From positions 558,001 to 622,000 of the forward strand of contig CAVRGN010000013.1 of NCBI GenBank assembly GCA_963720725.1: a stretch of DNA of 64,000 nt. The letters are read 5' to 3'. Numbering within the stretch: position 1 is the first letter of the stretch; each line of letters opens with the position of its first letter. This DNA comes from Benzoatithermus sp963720725 (GTDB lineage: Bacteria; Pseudomonadota; Alphaproteobacteria; Geminicoccales; Geminicoccaceae). A model generated the notes under the pieces. That model saw nothing but the letters and a program-made list of their open reading frames with translations, did not search any database and had not been told where the DNA came from. A program made the translations under genes and the position numbers. Shown here in pieces: positions 27,516-35,097 of this stretch.

Positions 27516-28318
27516 TCGGCAATCCTTGGCTCTTGTGCTTCCAGGGCATTCTCTGGCGCGAGTTCCTGCGCTTCCTGCATCAGCGGGGGCGGTTCTTCGC
27601 CGCCCTGGTCCGGCCACTGGTCTGGCTGTTCATCTTCGCCGCCGGCTTCCGCTCGGTGCTCGGCGTCTCCTACCAGCCGCCCTACGTCACCTACATCCTC
27701 TACGAGGTCTACATCACGCCGGGCCTGGTCGGCATGATCCTCCTGTTCAGCGGCATGCAGAGCTCGCTGTCCATGGTCTACGACCGCGAGATGGGCTCGA
27801 TGCGCGTGCTGCTGGTGAGCCCCATGCCACGCTGGTGGCTGCTGTCGTGCAAGCTGGTGGCGGCGGTGCTCGTCGCCTGCTTCCAGGCCTATGTGTTCCT
27901 CGCCATCGCCTGGTTCTGGGACGTCCGCCCGCCGCTGCTCGGCTACCTCACCGTCTTCCCGGCGCTGATGGTTGCCGGCATCATGCTCGGTGCGTTGGGC
28001 CTGCTGCTGTCGTCGATCATCCGCCAGCTCGAGAACTTTGCGGGCGTGATGAACTTCGTGATCTTCCCGATGTTCTTTGCCAGCTCGGCTCTCTATCCGC
28101 TCTGGCGGATGAAGGAGAGTTCACTGCTGCTCTATCGGATCAGTTACACCAATCCGTTCAGCCACGCGGTCGAACTGATCCGCTTCGCGCTCTACAACCA
28201 GCTCGACCTGACGTCGCTCGTGATCACCTTGGCCTGGACCGCGGTCTTTCTCGCCGGCGCGCTCTACGGCTACAACCCGGCGCGGGGCTTCGTGGCGCTT
28301 ACCGGCAAGGGCGAGTAG
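27512..28318 (+). CDS. ABC-2 type permease, PedC/LutF-like
   Basis: 268 residues with six hydrophobic segments and the ABC-2 membrane pattern: MVYDREMGSMRVLLVSPMPRW in the first cytoplasmic loop and FFASSALYPLWRMKESS near the end. Export permeases of this type accompany PQQ-dependent alcohol dehydrogenases (PedC in Pseudomonas) and the lanthanide-uptake lut cluster (LutF). The TTG start overlaps the upstream ATPase stop. That ATPase is of importer type and belongs to another family, so the natural partner is more likely the ATPase at 60163-60897. The direction of transport and the cargo are unresolved. Confidence 0.85.
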   Translation: MIGNPWLLCFQGILWREFLRFLHQRGRFFAALVRPLVWLFIFAAGFRSVLGVSYQPPYVTYILYEVYITPGLVGMILLFSGMQSSLSMVYDREMGSMRVLLVSPMPRWWLLSCKLVAAVLVACFQAYVFLAIAWFWDVRPPLLGYLTVFPALMVAGIMLGALGLLLSSIIRQLENFAGVMNFVIFPMFFASSALYPLWRMKESSLLLYRISYTNPFSHAVELIRFALYNQLDLTSLVITLAWTAVFLAGALYGYNPARGFVALTGKGE

Positions 28319-28330
28319 CGGCGAGGACGC

Positions 28331-29704
28331 TCAGTCCGGAAACTCCGGCATCGGAATCGACTGCGCGGTCGCGAGCGGCTTGCCTGCCTGCTTCCATCCC
28401 TGCACCCCACTCGGATACCAGTAGACATCCGTGTAGCCGAGTTCGGTCATTGCCCGCTTGGCCGCGTTCCACGACATCCAGCAATTTGGGTCGCAGTAGA
28501 ACACGATCGGCTTGGACTTGTCGCCGCCGGTAAGTTTGGCCAGTTCCGTTCTGAAATACTCGGCGAAGTCGGGCGACAACTCGCCCAGCCCGACATTGGG
28601 CAGCCAGACCGAGCCCGGCAGATTGTCGCGCTTGGGCTCGATCCAGATCTGGGCCTGGTCGCGATCCTTGGGCTTGCGCTGCTTGGGCAGCACGTCGATC
28701 AGGATCGGCTGCCGCTCGCTGAGCAACTGCTCCAGCTTCCCGGTCGACAGGGTCGTGGCTCCGGCCAGCGCCGCGGGTACCGGCGTGCGGTAATTGTCCA
28801 TCCGGTAGCCGTCCGGCTCCGGCACCTCCGATGCCGGCGCGTCGCCCTCGCCTTCGGCGGCAATCAGGCGGCCCTGCTCGTCGACGAGCGGCACGCCGTA
28901 GTCGGTCAGGATCGCCTGGATCTGCGGCTTCAGCGCGCGGATGGCGTCGTTGACCCGTCGCTTCCAATCGGGCTCGCCCTGGCGAATGCCCATCGAGATG
29001 CGAAAGTCCATGCGCAAGCCGCTGCGCGGATCGCTTTTGAGCGGCACGAAGCTGATCGGCACCTGCTGCTGCCTGCCCCAATAGCCGGCGATCGGTCCCC
29101 AGACCAGGGCGGCATCGATCCGGCCGTCGGCCAAGTCCTGGATCATCTTGCGGCCGGGCTGGTCGACCCGCGTGTCGACCACGAGCTGATAGGGCTCTAC
29201 CTGCGAGAACAGGCCCCGGCGCGCCAGGATGTCGGAAGGCGGCGTGCCCGCCACCACGCCGATGCGCGCCAGCTGCATCAGCGGGCTGTCGATGTCGCCA
29301 AACCGGTCCTGATCGGCGGTCCGGTAGGCGAGCACGTAGGTGGAGCGGTAGTAGGGATTGGTGTTCTGCACCAGCTCGTCGGTCGCCACCACGCCCATGA
29401 TCAGGTCGCAGCGATTGGCGCGAAGCGTGTTGCGCACGAACCCCGTGCTCTGCGGGAACCAAGTGTAGGCCACGGGCACGCCCAATTCGCCCGCCATCAG
29501 TTCGGCGATCTTGTTCTCGAAGCCCTCGCCTTGATCGTTGGAAAATGGCAGGTCGGCCGGATCGGCACAGACGCGCAAGGCGGTGCGATCGACGAGATCG
29601 CCCGTATTGCCACCTTCGGCCAGCGCCAGCTGCGGCATGACCAACATGCAAACACCGAGTATCGCCGCCCGGCCGATGCGCACGAGGATCGTTGGCTGCG
29701 CCAA
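28331..29704 (-). CDS. xoxJ: Fusion of XoxJ-like periplasmic binding protein and PQQ-associated rhodanese (CxxxCW) domain
   Basis: 457 residues from TTG 29704, which has GGGAGGG 6-8 nt upstream. The signal peptide ends near LALA-EGG. Residues 33-300 are a type-2 periplasmic binding fold of the quinoprotein-associated kind (TALRVCADPADLPFSNDQGEG ... ARIGVVAGTPPSDI), matching XoxJ, thought to help activate XoxF. From about residue 321 a rhodanese-like domain starts, with VFYCDPNCWMSWNAAKRA carrying Cys404 and Cys408; this CxxxCW pattern is found in a separate family tied to PQQ enzymes. XoxJ is normally about 280 residues, so the fusion is unusual. It follows the cytochrome by 26 bp. Confidence 0.87.
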   Translation of the reverse strand: MAQPTILVRIGRAAILGVCMLVMPQLALAEGGNTGDLVDRTALRVCADPADLPFSNDQGEGFENKIAELMAGELGVPVAYTWFPQSTGFVRNTLRANRCDLIMGVVATDELVQNTNPYYRSTYVLAYRTADQDRFGDIDSPLMQLARIGVVAGTPPSDILARRGLFSQVEPYQLVVDTRVDQPGRKMIQDLADGRIDAALVWGPIAGYWGRQQQVPISFVPLKSDPRSGLRMDFRISMGIRQGEPDWKRRVNDAIRALKPQIQAILTDYGVPLVDEQGRLIAAEGEGDAPASEVPEPDGYRMDNYRTPVPAALAGATTLSTGKLEQLLSERQPILIDVLPKQRKPKDRDQAQIWIEPKRDNLPGSVWLPNVGLGELSPDFAEYFRTELAKLTGGDKSKPIVFYCDPNCWMSWNAAKRAMTELGYTDVYWYPSGVQGWKQAGKPLATAQSIPMPEFPD

Positions 29705-29730
29705 TCTACCCTCCCTTTGCGACCGCGCGC

Positions 29731-30141
29731 CTATTGCTTCTTCGGCCTGCCGCGATCGAGCACGCCGTCGGATCGCGCCTTGAGATAAGCGTAGATGTCG
29801 TCGACGTAGAGCGCCACGTCTTCCACCGTGCCGAAGGCCGGCATGACGTTGTGCTGGGTGCCGGTAACGTTCTCGCGACCATTGATCACCACTTCGGTGA
29901 ACTGATCGTAGGTCAACGTCTTCAGCGATTCGGTCAGGTTCGGCGCATAGGAGCTGCCCAGCCCGTCCGGGCCGTGGCAGGTGTGACACGAAGCATGGTA
30001 GCGCCGGTAGCCGTTGTAGGTGCCCGGGTCGACCTTGCCATCGACGATCGAGTAGGGCTTCTCGTCCTGCGCCGTGGCCGGGCCCACAACCGCCCCGGCG
30101 ACCATGGCCAGTACCGCCAAGGATGAGGTCAATCCACGCAC
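29731..30141 (-). CDS. xoxG: Cytochrome c, XoxG-like electron acceptor for methanol dehydrogenase
   Basis: 136 residues with a signal peptide (cleavage near ATA-QDE). The heme-binding motif is CHTCH (C52-H56) and the likely distal ligand is Met100 in HNVMPAFG. It is a small monoheme class I cytochrome of the size and type that takes electrons from PQQ methanol dehydrogenase in the periplasm. It is the first gene of a two-gene minus-strand unit with the XoxJ fusion. The 217-bp gap to the pentapeptide gene holds a divergent promoter region. Confidence 0.88.
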   Translation of the reverse strand: MRGLTSSLAVLAMVAGAVVGPATAQDEKPYSIVDGKVDPGTYNGYRRYHASCHTCHGPDGLGSSYAPNLTESLKTLTYDQFTEVVINGRENVTGTQHNVMPAFGTVEDVALYVDDIYAYLKARSDGVLDRGRPKKQ

Positions 30142-30358
30142 GCAACTGCCTCCGATGTTTGTTCCTTGCCCGGCGTTTTGGAGCCCGGCCGCGTCGCTCG
30201 CTTCTGCCGGATCGATCCCGGCCGCGCAAGGCTCGGGTGCCGGGTTGTGACAAAGTTGACGATTAGTAGGATCTACAGGAGTTTAGGCGGCGGTCTGGTT
30301 CCATCGTGAATTCGTTGTAAAAGAAGCGGCTGCTATCGAGCAATCAGGGAGACCAATC

Positions 30359-31174
30359 GTGCCGCCTGGACTAGCTGCTCGCGGCTGTCGTGCCGCCGTC
30401 GCCGCGCTCGCCTTTACCGTCATGGTCGCCGAAGCCTCGGCCCAGGGAATGATGGACCATGTCGACTTCTCTTCGCCGAAGATGAGCAGCGCGGAACTGC
30501 AACGCGCGGACGTGGAAAAGCTCATCGCCGCCGGAGGCCCGGTCATGCTGGCCGACAAGAGCCTCAACGGCCTCGATCTTTCGCATCTCGATCTCACAGG
30601 CGCGGACCTGCGCTGGTCGCGACTGAACCATGCCAATCTCGCTGGCGCCACGCTCGACGGTGCGCGTCTCGACCTCGCCTGGGCGGTCGAGGCCGACTTG
30701 ACGGGGGCCAGCCTCAAGGAAGCGTCGCTGTTCCAGACCCAGTTGCTGCGCGCCAAACTGGACGGAGTCGATCTGTCGGGCGCGCGGATCCCGGCAAGCT
30801 TCGAGAGCGCCAGCCTGGTTGGTGCGCGTCTGGTCGGTGCCGATGGTTCTCCGGACATGCGCAACCAGTCCATGGGTCTGATGCGGGCTATCTTTCGCTT
30901 GGCGCAGCTGCAGGGCGCCGATCTCGCCGGCGTCAAGCTCAGCCGGGCCGACATGGAATATGCCAAGCTGCAGAACGCCAATCTCCACGGCGCCGACCTG
31001 ACCATGGCCAAGCTGGGAGGTGCCAATCTGACCGGGGCGAAATTGGCCCGCTGCGATCTCACCCGCGCCAACATCGCATCGGCCATCTTCCTCCAGGCCA
31101 GTGGTCTGGAGGAAGTCGTCGGTCTGGATGCCACCATCCATCGCGACCGGGCGTTCTTCGATCGTACGAACTGA
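30359..31174 (+). CDS. Exported pentapeptide-repeat protein
   Basis: 271 residues from GTG 30359 with AGGGAG upstream. A signal peptide (AAVAALAFTVMVAEASAQG) is followed by a long run of A(D/N)LxG-type pentapeptides from about residue 55 to 260, for example LDLTGADLRWSRLNHANLAG and AKLQNANLHGADL. This builds a right-handed quadrilateral beta-helix. Most pentapeptide proteins are cytoplasmic; a periplasmic one between xoxG and the TPR gene is unusual. Its function is unknown; a scaffold role is possible. Similar proteins are found near some methylotrophy loci, but I cannot confirm that here. Confidence 0.85.
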   Translation: MPPGLAARGCRAAVAALAFTVMVAEASAQGMMDHVDFSSPKMSSAELQRADVEKLIAAGGPVMLADKSLNGLDLSHLDLTGADLRWSRLNHANLAGATLDGARLDLAWAVEADLTGASLKEASLFQTQLLRAKLDGVDLSGARIPASFESASLVGARLVGADGSPDMRNQSMGLMRAIFRLAQLQGADLAGVKLSRADMEYAKLQNANLHGADLTMAKLGGANLTGAKLARCDLTRANIASAIFLQASGLEEVVGLDATIHRDRAFFDRTN

Positions 31175-31191
31175 GTGCGGTGCAGGCCCAC

Positions 31192-31716
31192 TCAGATGGT
31201 CGACGGGACCTCGAGGCCGTGCTCCCGGTAGGCTTGGTTGAGTGCGGTCAGCTCGTCGCAGCCTGTGAACCAGCCATTGTTGTCGAAGCCCATCACCAGC
31301 GAGCTGCAAACCCGGGCCAAACGGCGATAGGTCGCATCGGCGTCGTCGGTCCGACCGAGATCCAGATACGCCATGCCCAGATAGGAGAGGGCGCCGCGGT
31401 GGCGTGGGTTCAGCGATAGGGCCGTCTCGTACTCGCGAAGCGACATGTCGTAGTTGCCGAGCTTGCGCCAAGCATAGCCCATCATGGTGTGCGCGTTGTC
31501 GTGCCAGGGCCGGCGCAGAACGACGAGCGTGAGATCGGCGATCGCCGTCTGCCACTGCTCCGCCTTGAAGGCCGCCTTGCCCGCCGCGTAGTCGGAATCG
31601 CCCGAGGGAGCCAGTCTGCTCTCCTCGCCACTCATGATCGCGCGGGCGCTGGCGGGCGTCAGCGCCAGCATGAGGGCGAGCAGGCCCGGAATGCGGAGTT
31701 TCGCCGTCATGTCCAT
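31192..31716 (-). CDS. Exported TPR protein
   Basis: 174 residues with a signal peptide (LRIPGLLALMLALTPASARA). Two or three tetratricopeptide repeats lie between residues 40 and 140 (DYAAGKAAFKAEQWQTAIAD, AWRKLGNYDMSLREYETALS, YLGMAYLDLGRTDDADATY). Two Cys residues near the end (CSSL, GCDEL) could form a disulfide. ATG 31716 was chosen because AGGA lies 9 nt upstream; ATG 31770 overlaps the preceding stop (ATGA) and is the alternative if coupling sets the start. It belongs to the xoxF transcription unit and may act as an assembly or scaffold protein for the quinoprotein. Confidence 0.8.
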   Translation of the reverse strand: MDMTAKLRIPGLLALMLALTPASARAIMSGEESRLAPSGDSDYAAGKAAFKAEQWQTAIADLTLVVLRRPWHDNAHTMMGYAWRKLGNYDMSLREYETALSLNPRHRGALSYLGMAYLDLGRTDDADATYRRLARVCSSLVMGFDNNGWFTGCDELTALNQAYREHGLEVPSTI

Positions 31717-31766
31717 CCAGCCATGTCCTGACACCGAGCTGGATTCGTGCGGCTGCGCCGTTCGGA

Positions 31767-32255
31767 TCATCGTCCCAGGGCAGGAAGTATCCGGTGCTTG
31801 AGCAGGTAGATCGCGCCGCGGCGCCAGGATTCGTCGGTGTTGCCGCGAATGTCGACGCTGCCGGCCGCGAGCAGCCTGCCGGAAGCGGCCTCGCGCACCA
31901 CCATGTTGATGTTCAAGATCAGGTTGCTCACCTTCTGCACCCAGCCGAAGGCGACAATGGAGGCCTCGAGTTTGCGGGCCAGCTCCAGTTCACAACCGTT
32001 GCAGCCGCGGACCGAACTCAAGGCGGCGATGTCTGCGGCCACCGGCGCGGGATCGACGATCTGGTAGCCGGCCTCGCGCAGCTGTGCAGCCACCACCTCG
32101 TCGAGCATGCCGGTCCGCGCCACCTCGTCCGGCCGGGTCGGCTCCAAGCTGGTGTTCTCCAGGGCGAAGGGCAGCAGAGCCAGGGTGTCCGCCGCCCATG
32201 CCGGTCCAGCGGCGATGCCCAGCACGAGCGCCAGCGTCCAGCGCAGGAGTTTCAT
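31767..32255 (-). CDS. DUF3280/DUF2380-like exported protein
   Basis: 162 residues. The signal peptide is MKLLRWTLALVLGIAAGPAWA, and ATG 32255 has GGAG 8 nt upstream. The body contains a CNGCELELARKLEASIVAFGW segment and WVQKVSNLILNINMVV ... SVDIRGNTDESWRRG, a pattern I recognise from the DUF3280 family. The family has no proven function; it lies directly behind xoxF and overlaps the TPR gene frame, so a helper role in methanol dehydrogenase biogenesis is a guess. The CxxC pair could be redox-active or metal-binding. Confidence 0.78.
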   Translation of the reverse strand: MKLLRWTLALVLGIAAGPAWAADTLALLPFALENTSLEPTRPDEVARTGMLDEVVAAQLREAGYQIVDPAPVAADIAALSSVRGCNGCELELARKLEASIVAFGWVQKVSNLILNINMVVREAASGRLLAAGSVDIRGNTDESWRRGAIYLLKHRILPALGR

Positions 32256-32270
32256 GCCCGATCTCCGTGG

Positions 32271-32307
32271 CAAAAGGAAAGGGCCCGGCGCTTGCGGCGC
32301 CGGGCCC
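32271..32307 (-). terminator. Intrinsic terminator behind xoxF
   Basis: GGGCCCGGCGC (32281-32291) and GCGCCGGGCCC (32297-32307) form an 11-bp perfect stem with a 5-nt loop. On the minus strand it is followed by TTTCCTTTT. It lies between the xoxF stop and the DUF3280-like gene, so most xoxF transcript would end here while some reads into the next genes. Confidence 0.8.
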
Positions 32308-32332
32308 TCGGTCTTGCAACCGCCTGCGGCGA

Positions 32333-34195
32333 TTAGTTGCCGAGCTTGAAGACGGTCAGCTGCCCGCCGAGCTGGGTGTAGTTCGAGAGCGACTTGTAGG
32401 CACCGACGGCGCCGAGGCCGGCGGTGTCGACTGTCTTCGACGCGTCACCTTCGCGTCCCTGGTCGACCGCACCGTGCCAAGCCGCTGCGGCGTCCTCCTC
32501 GATCAGGCCGGCCGCGAGGCCGATACCCGCCCAGCCGCCGATGCCGGAGAGCACGCCGACATACTGCTGGCCCTTGTGCATCCAGGTGTTGACGTTGCCG
32601 ATGATGCCGGAGGGGGTCTTGAACCGATAGAGCTCGCGACCCGTATGGGCATCGACGGCCTTCAGGTAGCCCTCGAGGGTGCCGTAGAAGACCACGTCAC
32701 CGGCGGTGGCGAGAGCGCCCGACCATACCGAGAACGGCTCGGGGTTGGACCAGACGATCTTGCCCTCGCTCGCGTCCCAGGCGATGAAGTTGCCCAGGTC
32801 CGTGCCGCCGGGTGCTGGGTACATGGCCACGGTGGCGCCGACATAAGGCTGGCCGGCCGTGTAGCTGACCCGATAGGGCTCGTAGTCCATGCAGACATGG
32901 TTGGTCGGCACGTAGAACAGCCCGGTCTTCGGGCTGAACGCCGCCGGCTGCTGGTCCTTGGTGCCGAGGGCCGCCGGGCAGATGTTGGTGCTGTTGACGT
33001 CCTCGCCGTTGGCCTGCGTCGAGTAGCGCGACACCACCTCCGGACGGCCGGTCTCCATGTCGACGTGGGTCGCCCAGTTGACCGCCGGGTCGTACTTCTC
33101 GGCGACCAGCAGCTCGCCGGTCTCACGGTTCAGCGTGTAGCCGAAGCCGTTGCGGTCGAAGTGGACCAGAGCCTTCGTCTCCTCGCCCTTCACCGGGATG
33201 TCGGCGAGGATCATCTCGTTGACGCCGTCATAGTCCCACTCGTCGTGGGGGGTCATCTGATAGACCCACTTGGCCATGCCGGTATCGACGTCGCGGGCGA
33301 AGATCGTCATCGACCAGCGATTGTCGCCGGGCCGCTGGACCGGGTTCCAGGTCGAAGGGTTGCCGGTGCCGTAGTAGATCAGGTTCAGCTCGGGATCGAC
33401 CGAGTACCAGCCCCAGGTGGTGCCGCCACCGATCTTCCACTGGTCGCCTTCCCAGGTGGCCGTGCCGCTGTCCTTGCCGACCGGCTTGCCCATATGGGTG
33501 GTCTTCTCGGGGTCCATGAGCGTCATCTCGTCGGGACCGGTCGAGAAGCCCTTCCAGGCCTCGCTGCCGTCGGCGACGTTGTAGGCGGTCAGGCGGCCCT
33601 GGACGCCGAACTCGCCGCCCGAGATGCCGACATACACCTTGTCCTTGTAGACCAGGGGCGCGGAGGTGCCGGACTCGCCCTTCGACGGATCGCCGTTCTT
33701 GATCTGCCAGAGCACCTGGCCGGTGGCGGCATCCAGTGCCACCAGGGTGGTATCCGCCTGGTACTGGAAGATCCTGCCATCGGCATAGGCGACGCCGCGG
33801 TTGACCGTGTCGCAGCACATGATCGGGATGACGGAGGGATCCTGCCTCGGCTCGTACTTCCAGATCACCCGGCCGTCGTCGTTCAGGTCGAGCGCGTAGA
33901 CGATGTTCGGGAACGGCGTGTTGACGTACATCACGTCGCCGATCACCAAGGGGCCGCCTTCGTGGCCGCGCAGGACGCCGGTCGAAAAGGTCCATGCCGG
34001 CTGCAGCTTGCTGACATTGTCCTTGTTGATCTGGCCGAGCGAGCTGTAGCGGGTGCTGGAGTAATTGCCGTTCGGCATCACCCATTCCGCCGGGTTCTGC
34101 TGCATGCTGAGCAGCCCGTCGTTGGCCGAGGCCACCGATGAGATGCCGACGGCGAGAGCGGCCACTGCGGTTGCAGTGTACAGCGAGAGCTTCAT
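32333..34195 (-). CDS. xoxF: Lanthanide-dependent methanol dehydrogenase XoxF
   Basis: 620 residues, periplasmic quinoprotein. ATG 34195 follows GGAGG; the signal peptide ends at VASA-NDG. Key residues: the adjacent Cys pair 127-128 (IMCCDTVN) that forms the active-site disulfide, E195 (SGGEFGVQG), N279 (TGNPSTWNP) and D321/D323 in HDEWDYDGVNEM. D321 is the catalytic base and D323 the extra Asp that marks Ln-binding XoxF; calcium-type MxaF has Ala there. W-type propeller repeats with PQQ binding run through the whole length. It oxidises methanol (and likely formaldehyde) and passes electrons to a cytochrome c. No mxaI-like small subunit is nearby, as expected for XoxF. Confidence 0.96.
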   Translation of the reverse strand: MKLSLYTATAVAALAVGISSVASANDGLLSMQQNPAEWVMPNGNYSSTRYSSLGQINKDNVSKLQPAWTFSTGVLRGHEGGPLVIGDVMYVNTPFPNIVYALDLNDDGRVIWKYEPRQDPSVIPIMCCDTVNRGVAYADGRIFQYQADTTLVALDAATGQVLWQIKNGDPSKGESGTSAPLVYKDKVYVGISGGEFGVQGRLTAYNVADGSEAWKGFSTGPDEMTLMDPEKTTHMGKPVGKDSGTATWEGDQWKIGGGTTWGWYSVDPELNLIYYGTGNPSTWNPVQRPGDNRWSMTIFARDVDTGMAKWVYQMTPHDEWDYDGVNEMILADIPVKGEETKALVHFDRNGFGYTLNRETGELLVAEKYDPAVNWATHVDMETGRPEVVSRYSTQANGEDVNSTNICPAALGTKDQQPAAFSPKTGLFYVPTNHVCMDYEPYRVSYTAGQPYVGATVAMYPAPGGTDLGNFIAWDASEGKIVWSNPEPFSVWSGALATAGDVVFYGTLEGYLKAVDAHTGRELYRFKTPSGIIGNVNTWMHKGQQYVGVLSGIGGWAGIGLAAGLIEEDAAAAWHGAVDQGREGDASKTVDTAGLGAVGAYKSLSNYTQLGGQLTVFKLGN

Positions 34196-34546
34196 AGCGA
34201 TTTTGCCTCCGTGCCTGGTGGTGGTCTCCGAACGCACGATGGGCCGACGAGGCTTGTCGCTGGCGCCCATTGCGGTCCTCTTCCGCCTCTCGGTTGAACC
34301 GAGGGGGACGGAGGGTAATGCCGCCCGGTTGATCCACTGAGCGCACCTATCTCACCGGTACTCAGTCATGACAAGCCCTTTATTGTACGCGGATTTATCG
34401 CTCATCTCGCAGTTGCAGTATAGGCCTTCGCAACTGCGAAAGAGCCTGCGCTGAACTCCTGAGGGAGACACATGCCGACGCTTGCGTTGCCGCAACGCCA
34501 CATCTCACGCCGAAGGCATGCGGCACTACGCCGCAATGCGTCGGCG
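34196..34546. other. Upstream region of xoxF
   Basis: 351 bp between xoxF and the FolB-like gene; both are on the minus strand. It contains a 10-13-10 perfect inverted repeat at 34407-34439 and a shorter GCGTTG-ccg-CAACGC palindrome at 34484-34498. It must hold the xoxF promoter, but I cannot fix -35/-10 boxes. No convincing gene is present. Confidence 0.4.
34407..34439. promoter_or_regulatory. Perfect inverted repeat upstream of xoxF
   Basis: TCGCAGTTGC (34407-34416), 13-nt spacer, GCAACTGCGA (34430-34439). The repeat centre is about 230 bp before the xoxF start. The length and symmetry suit a dimeric regulator site such as a response regulator or repressor of methanol oxidation. It could also be a hairpin at the folB end. 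Confidence 0.45.
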
Positions 34547-34924
34547 TCAGGTGCCGCGCACCCGGAAGACGGCGATCTCGGGCGTCGCCGAGTCGGGATA
34601 GACCTCGAGCTTGCGGATGACGACGCGGCACGCTTCGACGCGCCGATCAGCGAAGCAGAGCTCCGCCAGATCTTCGGCCAGGGTTTCGAGCAACGGGACA
34701 TGGGGCCGCGCCGGCCATTCCCGGGTGATGTGGCGGTAGACCCGGTCGTAGTCGAGGCAGTCCGCGAGGGAGCTGCCGGTGAACCGTTCCTGGCGCCGGT
34801 ACAGCTCGACGTCCACGCTGAGCACCTGCGGTTTCTCGTGCTCGAAGGCATGCACGCCAATCCGGACATTCACGCGCACATCGCGAAGTGCGAGACATTG
34901 ATGGCTGACGGCTGGGTTCCACAC
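34547..34924 (-). CDS. Dihydroneopterin aldolase-like protein (FolB family)
   Basis: 125 residues with the FolB tunnel-fold pattern: LALRDVRVNVRIGVHAFEHE at the N-terminus (residues 12-31), YDRVYRHITREW, LLETLAEDLAELCFAD and RKLEVYPDSATPEIAVFR. Family members convert dihydroneopterin to hydroxymethyldihydropterin. In methylotrophs such proteins can serve tetrahydromethanopterin or folate synthesis, which would supply the C1 carrier; that link is inferred from the xoxF neighbourhood. The GTG at 34924 has no strong ribosome-binding site, so the start is uncertain. Confidence 0.72.
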   Translation of the reverse strand: MWNPAVSHQCLALRDVRVNVRIGVHAFEHEKPQVLSVDVELYRRQERFTGSSLADCLDYDRVYRHITREWPARPHVPLLETLAEDLAELCFADRRVEACRVVIRKLEVYPDSATPEIAVFRVRGT

Positions 34925-35097
34925 GTGCGTGATCCGGTTCGCTGAGGAGGGCGTTTTCGGCCGGGACGGACTAGTCTACAACGCTCGAAAAGCGGATGGG
35001 CGCCCATACCGGCTATTTGACCGCCGACAGATCCTCCCGTTGCCGACGTCGGAAACGGGGGGCGACTAGGCATGATCTGGGGAAGGACGGAGATATC

